64,000 nucleotides of DNA, taken from NCBI RefSeq assembly GCF_003416895.1, contig NZ_QVIO01000008.1, forward strand, positions 62,001-126,000. The letters run 5' to 3'. Position numbers and translations under genes: made by a program. The notes under the pieces were generated by a model that ran no database searches, had not been told where the DNA came from, and saw nothing but the letters and a program-made list of their open reading frames with translations. This document shows, in pieces, positions 26,535-34,455 of the stretch (position 1 is the stretch's first letter; the number at the start of each line of letters is the position of its first letter). The DNA is from Duganella sp. BJB476 (GTDB taxonomy: Bacteria; Pseudomonadota; Gammaproteobacteria; Burkholderiales; Burkholderiaceae_D).

Positions 26535-26646
26535 TGCAGGGTCCTGTAGGATCAATGTTTGCGGGAATGCAAAGATCCCACAGGGTCCGCGCCGACGGCA
26601 GTGGCAAGCGACGAATCGACGGCCGCGCCGACCAATCGCCAGCCGC

Positions 26647-27414
26647 CTACATTGCCCGGAACAGGTGGACGTAGGCGCGGCTGACGCGCAACTCGCGCGC
26701 ATGGCCCTTGATGCGCAGGAACAGGCGGCTGCTTTCATCGCGCCGGGTGCCGGCCAGGTAGTCCAGGTTGACCAGCGTCGAGCGGTGCACCTGCCAGAAC
26801 TGCTCGGGATCGAGCTGCTCGGACAGCTCGACGATGGTGGTGCGGATCAGGTACTCGCCGCCGGTGGTTTGCACCACGGTGTACTTGTCGTCGGCATGAA
26901 AGTACAGGATGTCGCTGACGGCGATCTGATGAACAAACTCGCCCTGGCCGGCGCGCACGAAACGCAGCCGCGCCGGCGCCGCCGGTCTGCGCGTCAATTG
27001 GTGTAGCGCTTGCGACAGGCGCGCATCGGGCTGCGCGCTGCGGCCGGCCGCCTGCAAGGCCAGCGTGGCCTTGACCCGTTCGATCATCTGCGCCAGCCGG
27101 TCGGTCTTCAGGGGTTTGAGCAGGTAGTCGAGCGCGCAATGGTCGAAGGCCTGCACCGCGTAGGTGTCGAAGGCGGTGACGAATACCACGCGGGTGTCGC
27201 CTTCGATGCCCTGCGCCACTTCCAGCCCGCTCAGGCCCGGCATCTGGATGTCGAGGAAGGCCAGGTCCGGCTCCAGTTCCTCGATGCGTGCGGCCGCCTC
27301 CACGCCGTTGCGGGCGATGTGCACGATCTCCAGTTCCGGCCACAGCAGTTCCAGCTGCTCCTTCAGGTACAGCGCCAGGTGCGGTTCGTCGTCGGCGATC
27401 AGCGCGCGCGTCAT
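26647..27414 (-). CDS. LytTR-type response regulator
   Basis: A 255-residue two-component regulator: receiver domain 1-120 with acidic pocket DDE (8-10), phospho-acceptor Asp55 in FLDIQMPG and Lys in LLKPLK, then a LytTR DNA-binding domain from about 150 to the end (DILYFHADDKYTVV, WQVHRSTLVNLDYL). Its ATG overlaps the histidine kinase stop by 4 bp, so the pair is co-translated. The nearest plausible target genes are its neighbours, but no binding site is identified. Confidence 0.93.
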   Translation of the reverse strand: MTRALIADDEPHLALYLKEQLELLWPELEIVHIARNGVEAAARIEELEPDLAFLDIQMPGLSGLEVAQGIEGDTRVVFVTAFDTYAVQAFDHCALDYLLKPLKTDRLAQMIERVKATLALQAAGRSAQPDARLSQALHQLTRRPAAPARLRFVRAGQGEFVHQIAVSDILYFHADDKYTVVQTTGGEYLIRTTIVELSEQLDPEQFWQVHRSTLVNLDYLAGTRRDESSRLFLRIKGHARELRVSRAYVHLFRAM

Positions 27415-28541
27415 GCCAGCGTCCGGTATGGGATGGACAGCGAGGCTTGCATGCCCACGGTCTGCGGCGCCAGCGTCAGCGCAGCCTTGCCGCCGTAGCG
27501 GGTGCGCAGCCGTTCGTGGATATTGGGCAGGGCCATGCCGCTGCCGCGCTTGCGCGGACGGCGCGGGCCGTCCAGGCCGAGTCCGTCGTCGTCGACGCGG
27601 ATGTCGAGCTGGCCATCGGCGACGTGCGCGCGGATGCGGATGCTGCCGCCTTCGATTTTCGGCTCCAGTCCGTGTTCGATGGCGTTTTCCACCAGCGGTT
27701 GCAGCAGCAGGGTGGGCAAGGCCGCAGCCAGGGCTTCGTCGCTGGCGTCGATCTCGAAGCGCAGCCGGTCTTCCATGCGGATCTGCAGCAGCGTCAGGTA
27801 GCTGCGCACCATCGCCAGTTCCGCCGCCAGCGTGCTGTCGGTGTGGCGCAGCTGGCTCAGGCTGGCGCGCAGATAGTCGGTGAAGGTTTCCAGCATCAGC
27901 CGGGCGCGCGGCGTGTCGCGCTCGAGCAGGCTTTGCACATTGGCCAGCGTGTTGAACAGGAAGTGCGGTTCGATCTGCGCCTGGAGCAGGCGCAGCTGGG
28001 CTTCCATCGCCTGGTGCAGCAGCCGGTCCTGCCTGACCCGCAGGCGCCACCAGAACCAGTTGGCCGCCGCCACCACCATGACGAAGGCGAGGAATTCGGT
28101 CTGGGCCACGCTGTGGCTCATGAAACTGTCCCAGGCATTCCAGCCGCTGAGCCAGGTGTACAAGCTCAGGCTGAACGCGGCGCCGAACACGACGCCGCCG
28201 ACGGCGATGGCGTTGATGACCAGCGCGGCGCGCCAGTCGGCCGCCTCGGACATCCGCTCGATGGTGGCGGCCGGCAGCAGCTTTTCGACGGCGCGGGTGA
28301 TCGCGAGCATGCTGTAGGCCACGCACAGGCAGATGAACAGGTTGAACAGCAGCGACGCGCGCCACCAGCCGGGGTCGCTCACCCGGCCGGTCAGCAGGCC
28401 GTTAATCAGCATCATGCAGAAGCCGATCGGCAGCGCCAAAGCGGCGCCGACCGCCAGTTGCGCCCAGAGCGGCTCCTGGCGTTGCTTTTTAAGCATCCAG
28501 AACGAGCGCCAGGCCAGTTGGAAGGGGGAGCTAGTATTCAT
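27411..28541 (-). CDS. LytS/AlgZ-type sensor histidine kinase
   Basis: A 376-residue kinase with four membrane helices (about 29-50, 61-83, 103-125, 148-166), then a coiled segment and the His_kinase signature QIEPHFLFNTLANVQSLL with phospho-acceptor His193, and a C-terminal ATPase domain (VENAIEHGLEP, DDGLGLDG, GMALPNIHERL). There is no separate periplasmic sensor domain, so signals are probably sensed within the membrane. The ATG at 28541 lacks an obvious ribosome site, leaving the exact start uncertain. Confidence 0.9.
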   Translation of the reverse strand: MNTSSPFQLAWRSFWMLKKQRQEPLWAQLAVGAALALPIGFCMMLINGLLTGRVSDPGWWRASLLFNLFICLCVAYSMLAITRAVEKLLPAATIERMSEAADWRAALVINAIAVGGVVFGAAFSLSLYTWLSGWNAWDSFMSHSVAQTEFLAFVMVVAAANWFWWRLRVRQDRLLHQAMEAQLRLLQAQIEPHFLFNTLANVQSLLERDTPRARLMLETFTDYLRASLSQLRHTDSTLAAELAMVRSYLTLLQIRMEDRLRFEIDASDEALAAALPTLLLQPLVENAIEHGLEPKIEGGSIRIRAHVADGQLDIRVDDDGLGLDGPRRPRKRGSGMALPNIHERLRTRYGGKAALTLAPQTVGMQASLSIPYRTLA

Positions 28542-28626
28542 GGCGGCAATTGTAGCTGCGAAGAACGGCCGGGCAGGGCGGAATGCGACGGATCGACAGG
28601 ATTGCCGACAGAATGCAAGTTTCGAT

Positions 28627-28806
28627 TTATTCTGCAAGACGCGATCGTTTCTTGGCTACGGCAACCGCCTTTTTTGCCGGGACCTTCGCAGCGATTCCCC
28701 TCGCAGGCGCAATCATCTCTTCTGTTTTTTCATGAGAAAGCGCGGCAATTTTTTTTTGACGGTTGGCCGGTAGTTTTTTGATGACATCGTCCAGATTTCT
28801 TCCCAC
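28627..28806 (-). CDS. Small antitoxin-like ORF (HigA/XRE N-terminus without HTH)
   Basis: A 59-codon frame with a GTG start preceded by GGGG at seven bases. The product begins GRNLDDVIKKLPANRQKKIA, closely resembling the N-terminal helix of HigA-type antitoxins, but then jumps after EEMIA to a Lys/Ala-rich tail (KVPAKKAVAVAKKRSR). The helix-turn-helix domain normally found between is missing, as if deleted. Upstream on the same strand a short stretch reads KAQAKKTPGER, which could be the decayed end of a HigB-like toxin; that part is speculative. The frame contains a run of nine A. It may be an inactive remnant or a short expressed antitoxin derivative. Confidence 0.4.
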   Translation of the reverse strand: MGRNLDDVIKKLPANRQKKIAALSHEKTEEMIAPARGIAAKVPAKKAVAVAKKRSRLAE

Positions 28807-29036
28807 AGCAATCCCCTATACCTTTCTCCTGGTGTTTTTTTTGCTTGCGCTTTCGTGGCCTAGGTCGCTTCGGCGGTTTTCAGGACTTCTGAGATTGAGT
28901 CAATTATCATTCCCTAGTGATATCACGGCAAGATGGATTCGAGCACCAACGCGACTTTCGCAAGGAATGGGGGCGAGATGAGGAAATACTGATGAATTGC
29001 GACTCAATGACGATTCAAAGGGAATGCGCTACACTA

Positions 29037-29048
29037 TTTGATATCAAA
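29037..29048. promoter_or_regulatory. Palindromic operator candidate of vapBC
   Basis: TTTGATATCAAA is a perfect 12-bp palindrome between a possible -10 box TACACT (29030-29035) and the GGGAGG ribosome site of vapB. VapB antitoxins usually repress their own promoter at such inverted repeats. Confidence 0.5.
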
Positions 29049-29064
29049 GATAGGGAGGTGCGCT

Positions 29065-29265
29065 ATGACAGCCTTCATTCATCACGAAGACGACCAGTCG
29101 CTCGACGCGACGATAAAAGACACGCCAAAGGACAACGCGCTTGCTCAAGCACGCAAACGTCGCGTCGAGGCTTTGCGCCGCATCGCCGGCATCTGGGCGA
29201 ATCGCACTGACATTCCCGCTGACGGCCTGACCTATCAAGTGGAGTTGAGGTCTGAATGGCGCTAG
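29065..29265 (+). CDS. vapB: VapB-type antitoxin
   Basis: A 66-residue acidic/basic small protein directly before and overlapping a PIN-domain toxin gene by 10 bp. GGGAGG lies 7 bases before the ATG at 29065. The middle is helical and charged (NALAQARKRRVEALRRIAGIW) and the C-terminal part would wrap the toxin, as in VapB proteins. The DNA-binding domain class is not clear from sequence. The assignment rests mainly on context. Confidence 0.7.
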   Translation: MTAFIHHEDDQSLDATIKDTPKDNALAQARKRRVEALRRIAGIWANRTDIPADGLTYQVELRSEWR

Positions 29266-29759
29266 TCCTATTCGACACCAATATACTCATCGATGCTCTT
29301 AAGGGTTACACGCCTGCAATCGAGGAACTGGCATATTGGGACGAGCCTGCCATCAGCGTGATCACCTGGATGGAGGTCATGGCTGGCACCAGAGACGACT
29401 ATGACGAAGTGCTGGGCTTCTTGAATTCCTTTGGGTTTGAGGTCATTCATACGAACGAAGCCATCATGATCGCTTCGATGGAGGTCCGCAGGATGAGCAT
29501 CCAAATGAGGCACAAGGTAGCGCTTCCTGACGCCATCATCATGGGAACGGCTTTATCCTGCAGAGCTACCATCGTCACTCGCAACAAGAAGGATTTCTTT
29601 ACTCCGAACGTTCGCATTCCTTACGAATTGACACCAATAGATCCAGTGGAGTTCATCAATGTCGATCCTCCACCTGGTCTCTCGTCTTCGTCAGAGCACC
29701 TGGGCGACGACTTCTTTGAGCTTTTCGCTAAAACCATTCTCGGCCCACCGCAAGGCTAA
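29256..29759 (+). CDS. vapC: VapC-type PIN-domain toxin (ribonuclease)
   Basis: A 167-residue PIN nuclease. The acidic metal-binding residues are in place: Asp7 in LFDTNILID, Glu40 in TWMEVMAG, Asp92 in LPDAIIMGTA and Asp113 in RNKKDF, so it is probably active. VapC proteins usually stop near 130-145 residues; the last 30 or so here (after INVDPPPG) are low in recognisable structure. The final 69 bp run antisense to an integrase-like fragment, suggesting that the tail is read from a fusion junction. The gene overlaps vapB, the usual coupling in toxin-antitoxin pairs. Confidence 0.85.
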   Translation: MALVLFDTNILIDALKGYTPAIEELAYWDEPAISVITWMEVMAGTRDDYDEVLGFLNSFGFEVIHTNEAIMIASMEVRRMSIQMRHKVALPDAIIMGTALSCRATIVTRNKKDFFTPNVRIPYELTPIDPVEFINVDPPPGLSSSSEHLGDDFFELFAKTILGPPQG

Positions 29760-29954
29760 AATGAGGAACTGATCAACGATCAGACGGAGCCAGCGACCTG
29801 GGCTTTCCGTACCTGTTTTCCGTGCAATAAAGAAAATCCTTGCCCTATGGCCGACTCGCACGCACAGCCCTGACAAAATCCGATCACACAGAATTGCATC
29901 ATTCCGCGCAGGATGCTTTTGGAGAAGGGTGTCGCTGAGGGTTACAATAGCCAT
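29691..29954 (-). pseudogene. Possible integrase N-terminal fragment (Arm DNA-binding domain)
   Basis: An 87-codon frame whose product starts MAIVTLSDTLLQKHP and continues with DAILCDRILSGLCVRVG, RARIFFIARK and SPGRWLRLIVDQF. The order of these elements matches the N-terminal Arm domain of phage/island tyrosine recombinases (consensus like D-x-x-x-x-G-x-x-x-R-V-x...F-x-x-x-x-R). The core and catalytic domains are absent: it stops within the vapC tail. I therefore call it a remnant. The similarity is judged by eye only. Confidence 0.4.
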
Positions 29955-30113
29955 ATTCTTTGACAAAACTCGCACAAAATTCAGCGATCGCGCTGCAATT
30001 TTGGGAGTTTTGTTGTCATTTATGGTAGTGATGGTGGTTGACGTAAGAGTCTTGCCTGGCGTATTGCGCCACGATCTGCATCCGCCTAACTTATTGATAA
30101 TTAAAGGTTTTTC

Positions 30114-31205
30114 ATGAGTCTCCAATGCGGCATCGTCGGCCTGCCTAACGTCGGCAAGTCCACCCTCTTCAACGCCCTGACCAAGGCCGGCATTCCGGCC
30201 GAGAACTATCCGTTCTGCACCATCGAGCCTAACGTCGGCGTGGTCGAAGTGCCGGATCCGCGCATGGGCGCGCTGGCCGACATCGTCAAGCCGGAACGCA
30301 TGGTCAACGCCATCGTCGAGTTCGTCGACATCGCCGGCCTGGTGGCTGGCGCGTCGCAGGGCGAGGGCCTGGGCAACCAGTTCCTGTCGCACATCCGCGA
30401 AACCGACGCCATCGTCAACGTCGTGCGCTGCTTCGAAGATGACAACGTGATCCACGTGGCCGGCAAGGTCAGCCCGCTGGACGACATCGAAGTGATCCAG
30501 ACCGAGCTGGCGCTGGCCGACTTGGGCACCGTGGAAAAAGCCATCCACCGCGAAAACAAGAAAGCCCGTTCCGGCGACAAGGACGCGGCCAAGCTGCTGG
30601 CCATCATGGAGCGCATCGTGCCGCACCTAAACGAAGCCAAGCCAGTGCGCGCCATGGGCCTGGACGCCGACGAAATGGCCCTGATCAAGCAGCTGTGCCT
30701 GATCACCGCCAAGCCGGCCATGTACGTGGCCAACGTCTCCGACACCGGCTTCAAGAACAACCCGCTGCTGGACCAGCTGACCGCCTACGCCGCCACCCAG
30801 AACGCGCCTATCGTCGCCATCTGCGCGTCGATCGAAGCGGAAATCGCCGACCTGGACGACGCCGACAAGACCGCCTTCCTGAACGACATGGGCATGGAAG
30901 AGCCGGGCCTGGACCGTCTGATCCGCGCCGCCTACAAGCTGCTGGGCCTGCAAACCTACTTCACCGCCGGTGTGAAGGAAGTGCGCGCCTGGACCATCCA
31001 CGTGGGCGACACCGCGCCGCAAGCGGCCGGCGTGATCCACACCGACTTCGAACGCGGCTTCATCCGCGCGCAAACCATCGCCTATGACGACTACATCCAG
31101 TACAAGGGTGAAGGCGGCGCCAAGGAAGCGGGCAAGATGCGCGCCGAGGGCAAGGAATATGTGGTCAAGGATGGCGACGTGTTGAACTTCCTGTTCAACG
31201 TCTGA
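30114..31205 (+). CDS. ychF: Redox-regulated ATPase YchF
   Basis: A 363-residue Obg-family P-loop ATPase associated with ribosomes and oxidative-stress response. Visible: P-loop GLPNVGKSTLFNAL, DIAGLVAGASQGEGLGNQFL (G3 region), the altered G4 (ANVSD instead of NKxD) that gives ATP rather than GTP preference, a central helical domain and a C-terminal TGS domain (FTAGVKEVRAWTI, AGVIHTDFERGFIRA). AAAGG precedes the ATG by 7 bases. A strong terminator follows. It marks the return to the normal high-GC chromosome after the AT-richer island. Confidence 0.98.
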   Translation: MSLQCGIVGLPNVGKSTLFNALTKAGIPAENYPFCTIEPNVGVVEVPDPRMGALADIVKPERMVNAIVEFVDIAGLVAGASQGEGLGNQFLSHIRETDAIVNVVRCFEDDNVIHVAGKVSPLDDIEVIQTELALADLGTVEKAIHRENKKARSGDKDAAKLLAIMERIVPHLNEAKPVRAMGLDADEMALIKQLCLITAKPAMYVANVSDTGFKNNPLLDQLTAYAATQNAPIVAICASIEAEIADLDDADKTAFLNDMGMEEPGLDRLIRAAYKLLGLQTYFTAGVKEVRAWTIHVGDTAPQAAGVIHTDFERGFIRAQTIAYDDYIQYKGEGGAKEAGKMRAEGKEYVVKDGDVLNFLFNV

Positions 31206-31222
31206 CGCGCTGTATTCTGAAG

Positions 31223-31254
31223 AAGCCCTGTCGATACAGGGCTTTTTTGTTTTT
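31223..31254 (+). terminator. Rho-independent terminator after ychF
   Basis: AAGCCCTGT (31223-31231) pairs with ACAGGGCTT (31236-31244) around a 4-base loop CGAT and is followed by TTTTGTTTTT. Confidence 0.92.
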
Positions 31255-31362
31255 GGCAGGGAGCATCATGATTGTTGGCCGATTGAATCGTACTGGATCG
31301 GCGCAAAATCAGCGCTAGAATATCAACATGGCCTGATTTGCAACGACAGCAGGAGAGCATTG

Positions 31363-31872
31363 ATGCGATTCCCACTTAAGCTTGCGTTACTCCTGACCTT
31401 TGCGGCGATGGACCTGTCGCCAGTTCAAGCGTCGCCTTCAGATGATGAGCTGGCGATCCAGCAAATCGAAAGTCGTTGGCAGGACGCCTGGAACCGCCAC
31501 GATATGGAGGCGCTTTCCAGCCTCTTCACCGATGACGCCGATTTTGTTCAAGTCAATGGCCGGAGATGGATCGGACCGGCTGAGATCAAGAAAAACCATA
31601 CGCTGGTCCATGAAATGATGTTCAAGGACAGCGTCTGGACCAACCTGAAATTGGATATACGGTTTCTCAAGCCGGACGTCGCCATCGCCCATCAAATGTG
31701 GGGGCTGCGCGGCGACAAGAATCCCGATGGCACGCCGCGCACGCCTCGCGAAGGCTTGTTTACCCAGGTATTTATCAAGCGCGGCGGTCATTGGTTGATT
31801 TCCGCTGCCCACAATACGAATATCGCTGTTGTCCCCGGAAGTCCCGTCGCGGGCTCCGCGCCGCCAAAATAA
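31363..31872 (+). CDS. Secreted SnoaL-like (DUF4440/SgcJ) protein
   Basis: A 169-residue protein with a signal peptide (MRFPLKLALLLTFAAMDLSPVQAS) and one cone-shaped NTF2-like domain: AIQQIESRWQDAWNRHDMEALSSLFTDDADFVQVNG is typical of the DUF4440/SgcJ group. AGGAGA lies six bases before the ATG at 31363. NTF2-like folds bind small hydrophobic ligands or act as simple isomerases; no specific substrate can be assigned. It stands alone, between the ychF terminator and a regulatory operon. Confidence 0.8.
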   Translation: MRFPLKLALLLTFAAMDLSPVQASPSDDELAIQQIESRWQDAWNRHDMEALSSLFTDDADFVQVNGRRWIGPAEIKKNHTLVHEMMFKDSVWTNLKLDIRFLKPDVAIAHQMWGLRGDKNPDGTPRTPREGLFTQVFIKRGGHWLISAAHNTNIAVVPGSPVAGSAPPK

Positions 31873-32011
31873 AATCGCAAAGAAATTCGCCCGCACGCCA
31901 GACTGGCGGCAAACCCGGCGTTTGCGCCCATCTGTGTTACTCTGTCTGACGGTCATCGTTTACCGTCCCCGCCCCCCCACCTAGTTGACGACTGGAACAA
32001 GGAATGTTTCC

Positions 32012-32740
32012 ATGCGTCTCAACGACCCCAATCAGAACCACCTGCTGGCCGCGCTTTTAGACGCCGAGTTCTCCCGCCTGTCGCCGCACCTGGAACCGAT
32101 CATGATGCGGCTGGGCGATGTGCTGTACGAATCCGGCGGCAAGCTCGATCACGTGTACTTCCCGACCTCGGCCATCGTCTCGCTGCACTATGTGCTGGAG
32201 AACGGCAGCTCGTCCGAGATCGCCGGCGTCGGCAACGAGGGCATCCTCGGCATCTCGCTGTTCATGGGCGGTAACACCACGCCCAGCCGCGCCGTGGTCC
32301 AGACCGCCGGTCATGGCTACCGCCTCAAGGCGCACATCCTGATGGAGGAGTTCAACCGCGCCGGGCCCGTCATGCGCCTGCTGCTGCGCTACACCCAGGC
32401 GCTGATCACCCAGATGTCGCAGACGGCGATCTGCAACCGCCATCACACGGTGGAACAGCAACTGTGCCGCTGGCTGCTGCTGACCTTGGACCGCCTGCCG
32501 ACCAGCGAGCTGACCATGACCCAGGAACTGATCGCCAGCATGCTGGGCGTGCGGCGCGAAGGGGTGACGGTGGCGGCCGGGCGCTTGCAGGCCAACGGCT
32601 ACATCAGCAACCGGCGCGGCCATATTTCCGTGCTGAACCGGGCCGGCCTGGAAGGCGACGTCTGCGAATGCTACGGCGTGGTCAAAAAAGAATTCGCGCG
32701 CCTGATGTCGGACGTGCACCAACGCCAGGGACTGAAATGA
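32012..32740 (+). CDS. Crp/Fnr-family transcriptional regulator
   Basis: A 242-residue regulator: cyclic-nucleotide-binding-like beta roll at about 25-130 (LGDVLYESGGKLDHVYFPTSAIVSLHYVLENG) and a C-terminal Crp-type winged helix at about 160-230 (MTQELIASMLGVRREGVTVAAGRLQANGYI). There is no FNR-type four-Cys cluster, and the beta roll lacks the Arg-Ser phosphate-binding signature of Crp, so the effector is unknown. The ATG at 32012 has AAGGA upstream. Its stop overlaps the next gene by 4 bp (ATGA). A run of seven C lies in the upstream region (31972-31978), where length changes could alter promoter spacing. Confidence 0.88.
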   Translation: MRLNDPNQNHLLAALLDAEFSRLSPHLEPIMMRLGDVLYESGGKLDHVYFPTSAIVSLHYVLENGSSSEIAGVGNEGILGISLFMGGNTTPSRAVVQTAGHGYRLKAHILMEEFNRAGPVMRLLLRYTQALITQMSQTAICNRHHTVEQQLCRWLLLTLDRLPTSELTMTQELIASMLGVRREGVTVAAGRLQANGYISNRRGHISVLNRAGLEGDVCECYGVVKKEFARLMSDVHQRQGLK

Positions 32741-34455
32741 AACCGATCAAACTGCCAGAAAGCCCGCTGCTCAAGGCCGATGCGCTGCAACTGGCGATCC
32801 ACAACAGCGCCAATTTCTCCAGCATCGCCACCGACGCCCAGGGCGTCATCCAGATCTTCAACGTCGGCGCCGAGCGCATGCTGGGCTATAGCGCCGCCGA
32901 AGTGGTGAACCAGATCACGCCGGCCGGCATCTCCGACGCGGAGGAAATCATCGCCCGCGCCGCCGAGCTCAGCATCGAAGCCGGCGTGACCATCCTGCCG
33001 GGTTTTGAAGCACTGGTGTTCAAGGCTTCGCGCGGCATCGAAGACATCTACGAGCTGACTTATATCCGCAAGGACGGCAGCCGTTTCCCCGCCATCGTAT
33101 CGGTCAGCCCGCTGCGCGACGCCGAGGAAAAAGTCATCGGCTACCTGCTGCTGGGGACCGACAACACGGCCCGCAAGCAGGTCGCGCTGGAGCGAGCCCT
33201 GCTGGACCAGCGCCTGCGCGAGCAGCAGCTGGCCTTGCAGGAAACCAATGTGGAACTGGAGGCGGCGCGCGCGCTGGCCGAGACGGCCAACCGCGCCAAG
33301 TCTGAATTCCTGTCGGCCATGAGCCACGAACTGCGCACGCCGCTGAACGCCGTGCTGGGCTTTGCACAGCTGCTGGCGTCGGACAAGCCGCCACCCAGCG
33401 TCTCGCAGCAGCGCTCGCTGGATCAGATCCTCAAGGGCGGCTGGTACCTGCTGCAATTGATTAATGAAATCCTCGACCTGGCCATGATCGAATCGGGCAA
33501 GGTGACGATGTCGCAGGAGTCGATGGGCCTGTCCGAAGTGCTCAGGGATTGCCGGGCGCTGATAGGCCCGCAGGCGGAAAAGCGCGGCATCCATTTGTTC
33601 TTCGCCTCGCTGAGCGAACCCTTCTTCGTCCATGCGGACCGTACGCGCGTCAAGCAAGTGATGATCAACCTGCTGTCCAACGCCATCAAGTACAACCGGC
33701 GCGACGGCAAGGTGACGGTGGAGTGCGCGGCCGGCAGCGAAGGCATGGTGCGCATCAGCGTGACCGATACCGGGGCCGGCCTGAGCGACGAGCAGATGGC
33801 GCAGCTGTTCCAGCCTTTCAACCGGCTGGGCCAGGAAGACGGCGCGGAAGAGGGCACCGGCATCGGCCTGGTGGTGACCAAGCAGCTGACCGAGCTGATG
33901 GGCGGCGCCATCGGCGTACGCAGCGAGATCGGCATCGGCACCACCTTCTGGATCGAGCTGGCCGCCAGCAGCGAGCCGGTGCTGGAGATCGTCGCCTTCG
34001 ACAGCTCGGCGCCGTTCGAGGGCTCGGACCACGCCGCGCTGAGAACGCTGCTGTACATCGAGGACAACCCGGCCAACCTGAGCCTGGTGGAGCAGCTGAT
34101 CCTGCGCCGCAGCGATCTCAAGCTGCTGACCGCGATCGACGGCCACAGCGGCATCCAGCTGGCGCGCGCCTACCAGCCCGATGTGATTTTAATGGACATC
34201 AACCTGCCCGGCGTGAGCGGCTACGGCTGCCTGAAGATCTTGCAGGACGATGCCGCCACGGCGCACATTCCGGTGATGGCGCTGTCGGCCAACGCCATGC
34301 CGCGCGACATAGAAAAAGGGGTCGAGGCCGGCTTCTTCCGCTACCTGACCAAGCCGATCAACGTCGTCGAATTCATGGGCGCGCTGGACCTGGCGCTAGC
34401 ATTTGCTGCCGAATACGGCAGTCTCCACACCAGTTCCCACGGAAGCGCATCATGA
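32737..34455 (+). CDS. Hybrid sensor histidine kinase (PAS-HK-receiver)
   Basis: A 572-residue cytoplasmic kinase. Domains in order: PAS (about 18-145, NSANFSSIATDAQGVIQIFN...GYSAAEV), a coiled linker, HisKA with FLSAMSHELRTPLNA (phospho-His197), HATPase_c (NLLSNAIKYN, DTGAGLS, GTGIGLVVTKQL), and a receiver domain with phospho-Asp487 in LMDINLPG. No membrane helix is visible. Start and stop overlap both neighbours by ATGA, making the middle of a tightly coupled three-gene operon. It probably responds to a soluble signal; redox or light would be typical for PAS but cannot be told. Confidence 0.92.
   Translation: MKPIKLPESPLLKADALQLAIHNSANFSSIATDAQGVIQIFNVGAERMLGYSAAEVVNQITPAGISDAEEIIARAAELSIEAGVTILPGFEALVFKASRGIEDIYELTYIRKDGSRFPAIVSVSPLRDAEEKVIGYLLLGTDNTARKQVALERALLDQRLREQQLALQETNVELEAARALAETANRAKSEFLSAMSHELRTPLNAVLGFAQLLASDKPPPSVSQQRSLDQILKGGWYLLQLINEILDLAMIESGKVTMSQESMGLSEVLRDCRALIGPQAEKRGIHLFFASLSEPFFVHADRTRVKQVMINLLSNAIKYNRRDGKVTVECAAGSEGMVRISVTDTGAGLSDEQMAQLFQPFNRLGQEDGAEEGTGIGLVVTKQLTELMGGAIGVRSEIGIGTTFWIELAASSEPVLEIVAFDSSAPFEGSDHAALRTLLYIEDNPANLSLVEQLILRRSDLKLLTAIDGHSGIQLARAYQPDVILMDINLPGVSGYGCLKILQDDAATAHIPVMALSANAMPRDIEKGVEAGFFRYLTKPINVVEFMGALDLALAFAAEYGSLHTSSHGSAS

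Noticed and set aside
28763..28981. 72-codon plus-strand frame in the AT-richer island
   Set aside because: One hydrophobic stretch but no ribosome site, and it lies opposite the antitoxin-like frame.
29929..30117. 62-codon frame upstream of ychF
   Set aside because: No ribosome site or known features; overlaps the integrase-like fragment and the ychF leader.
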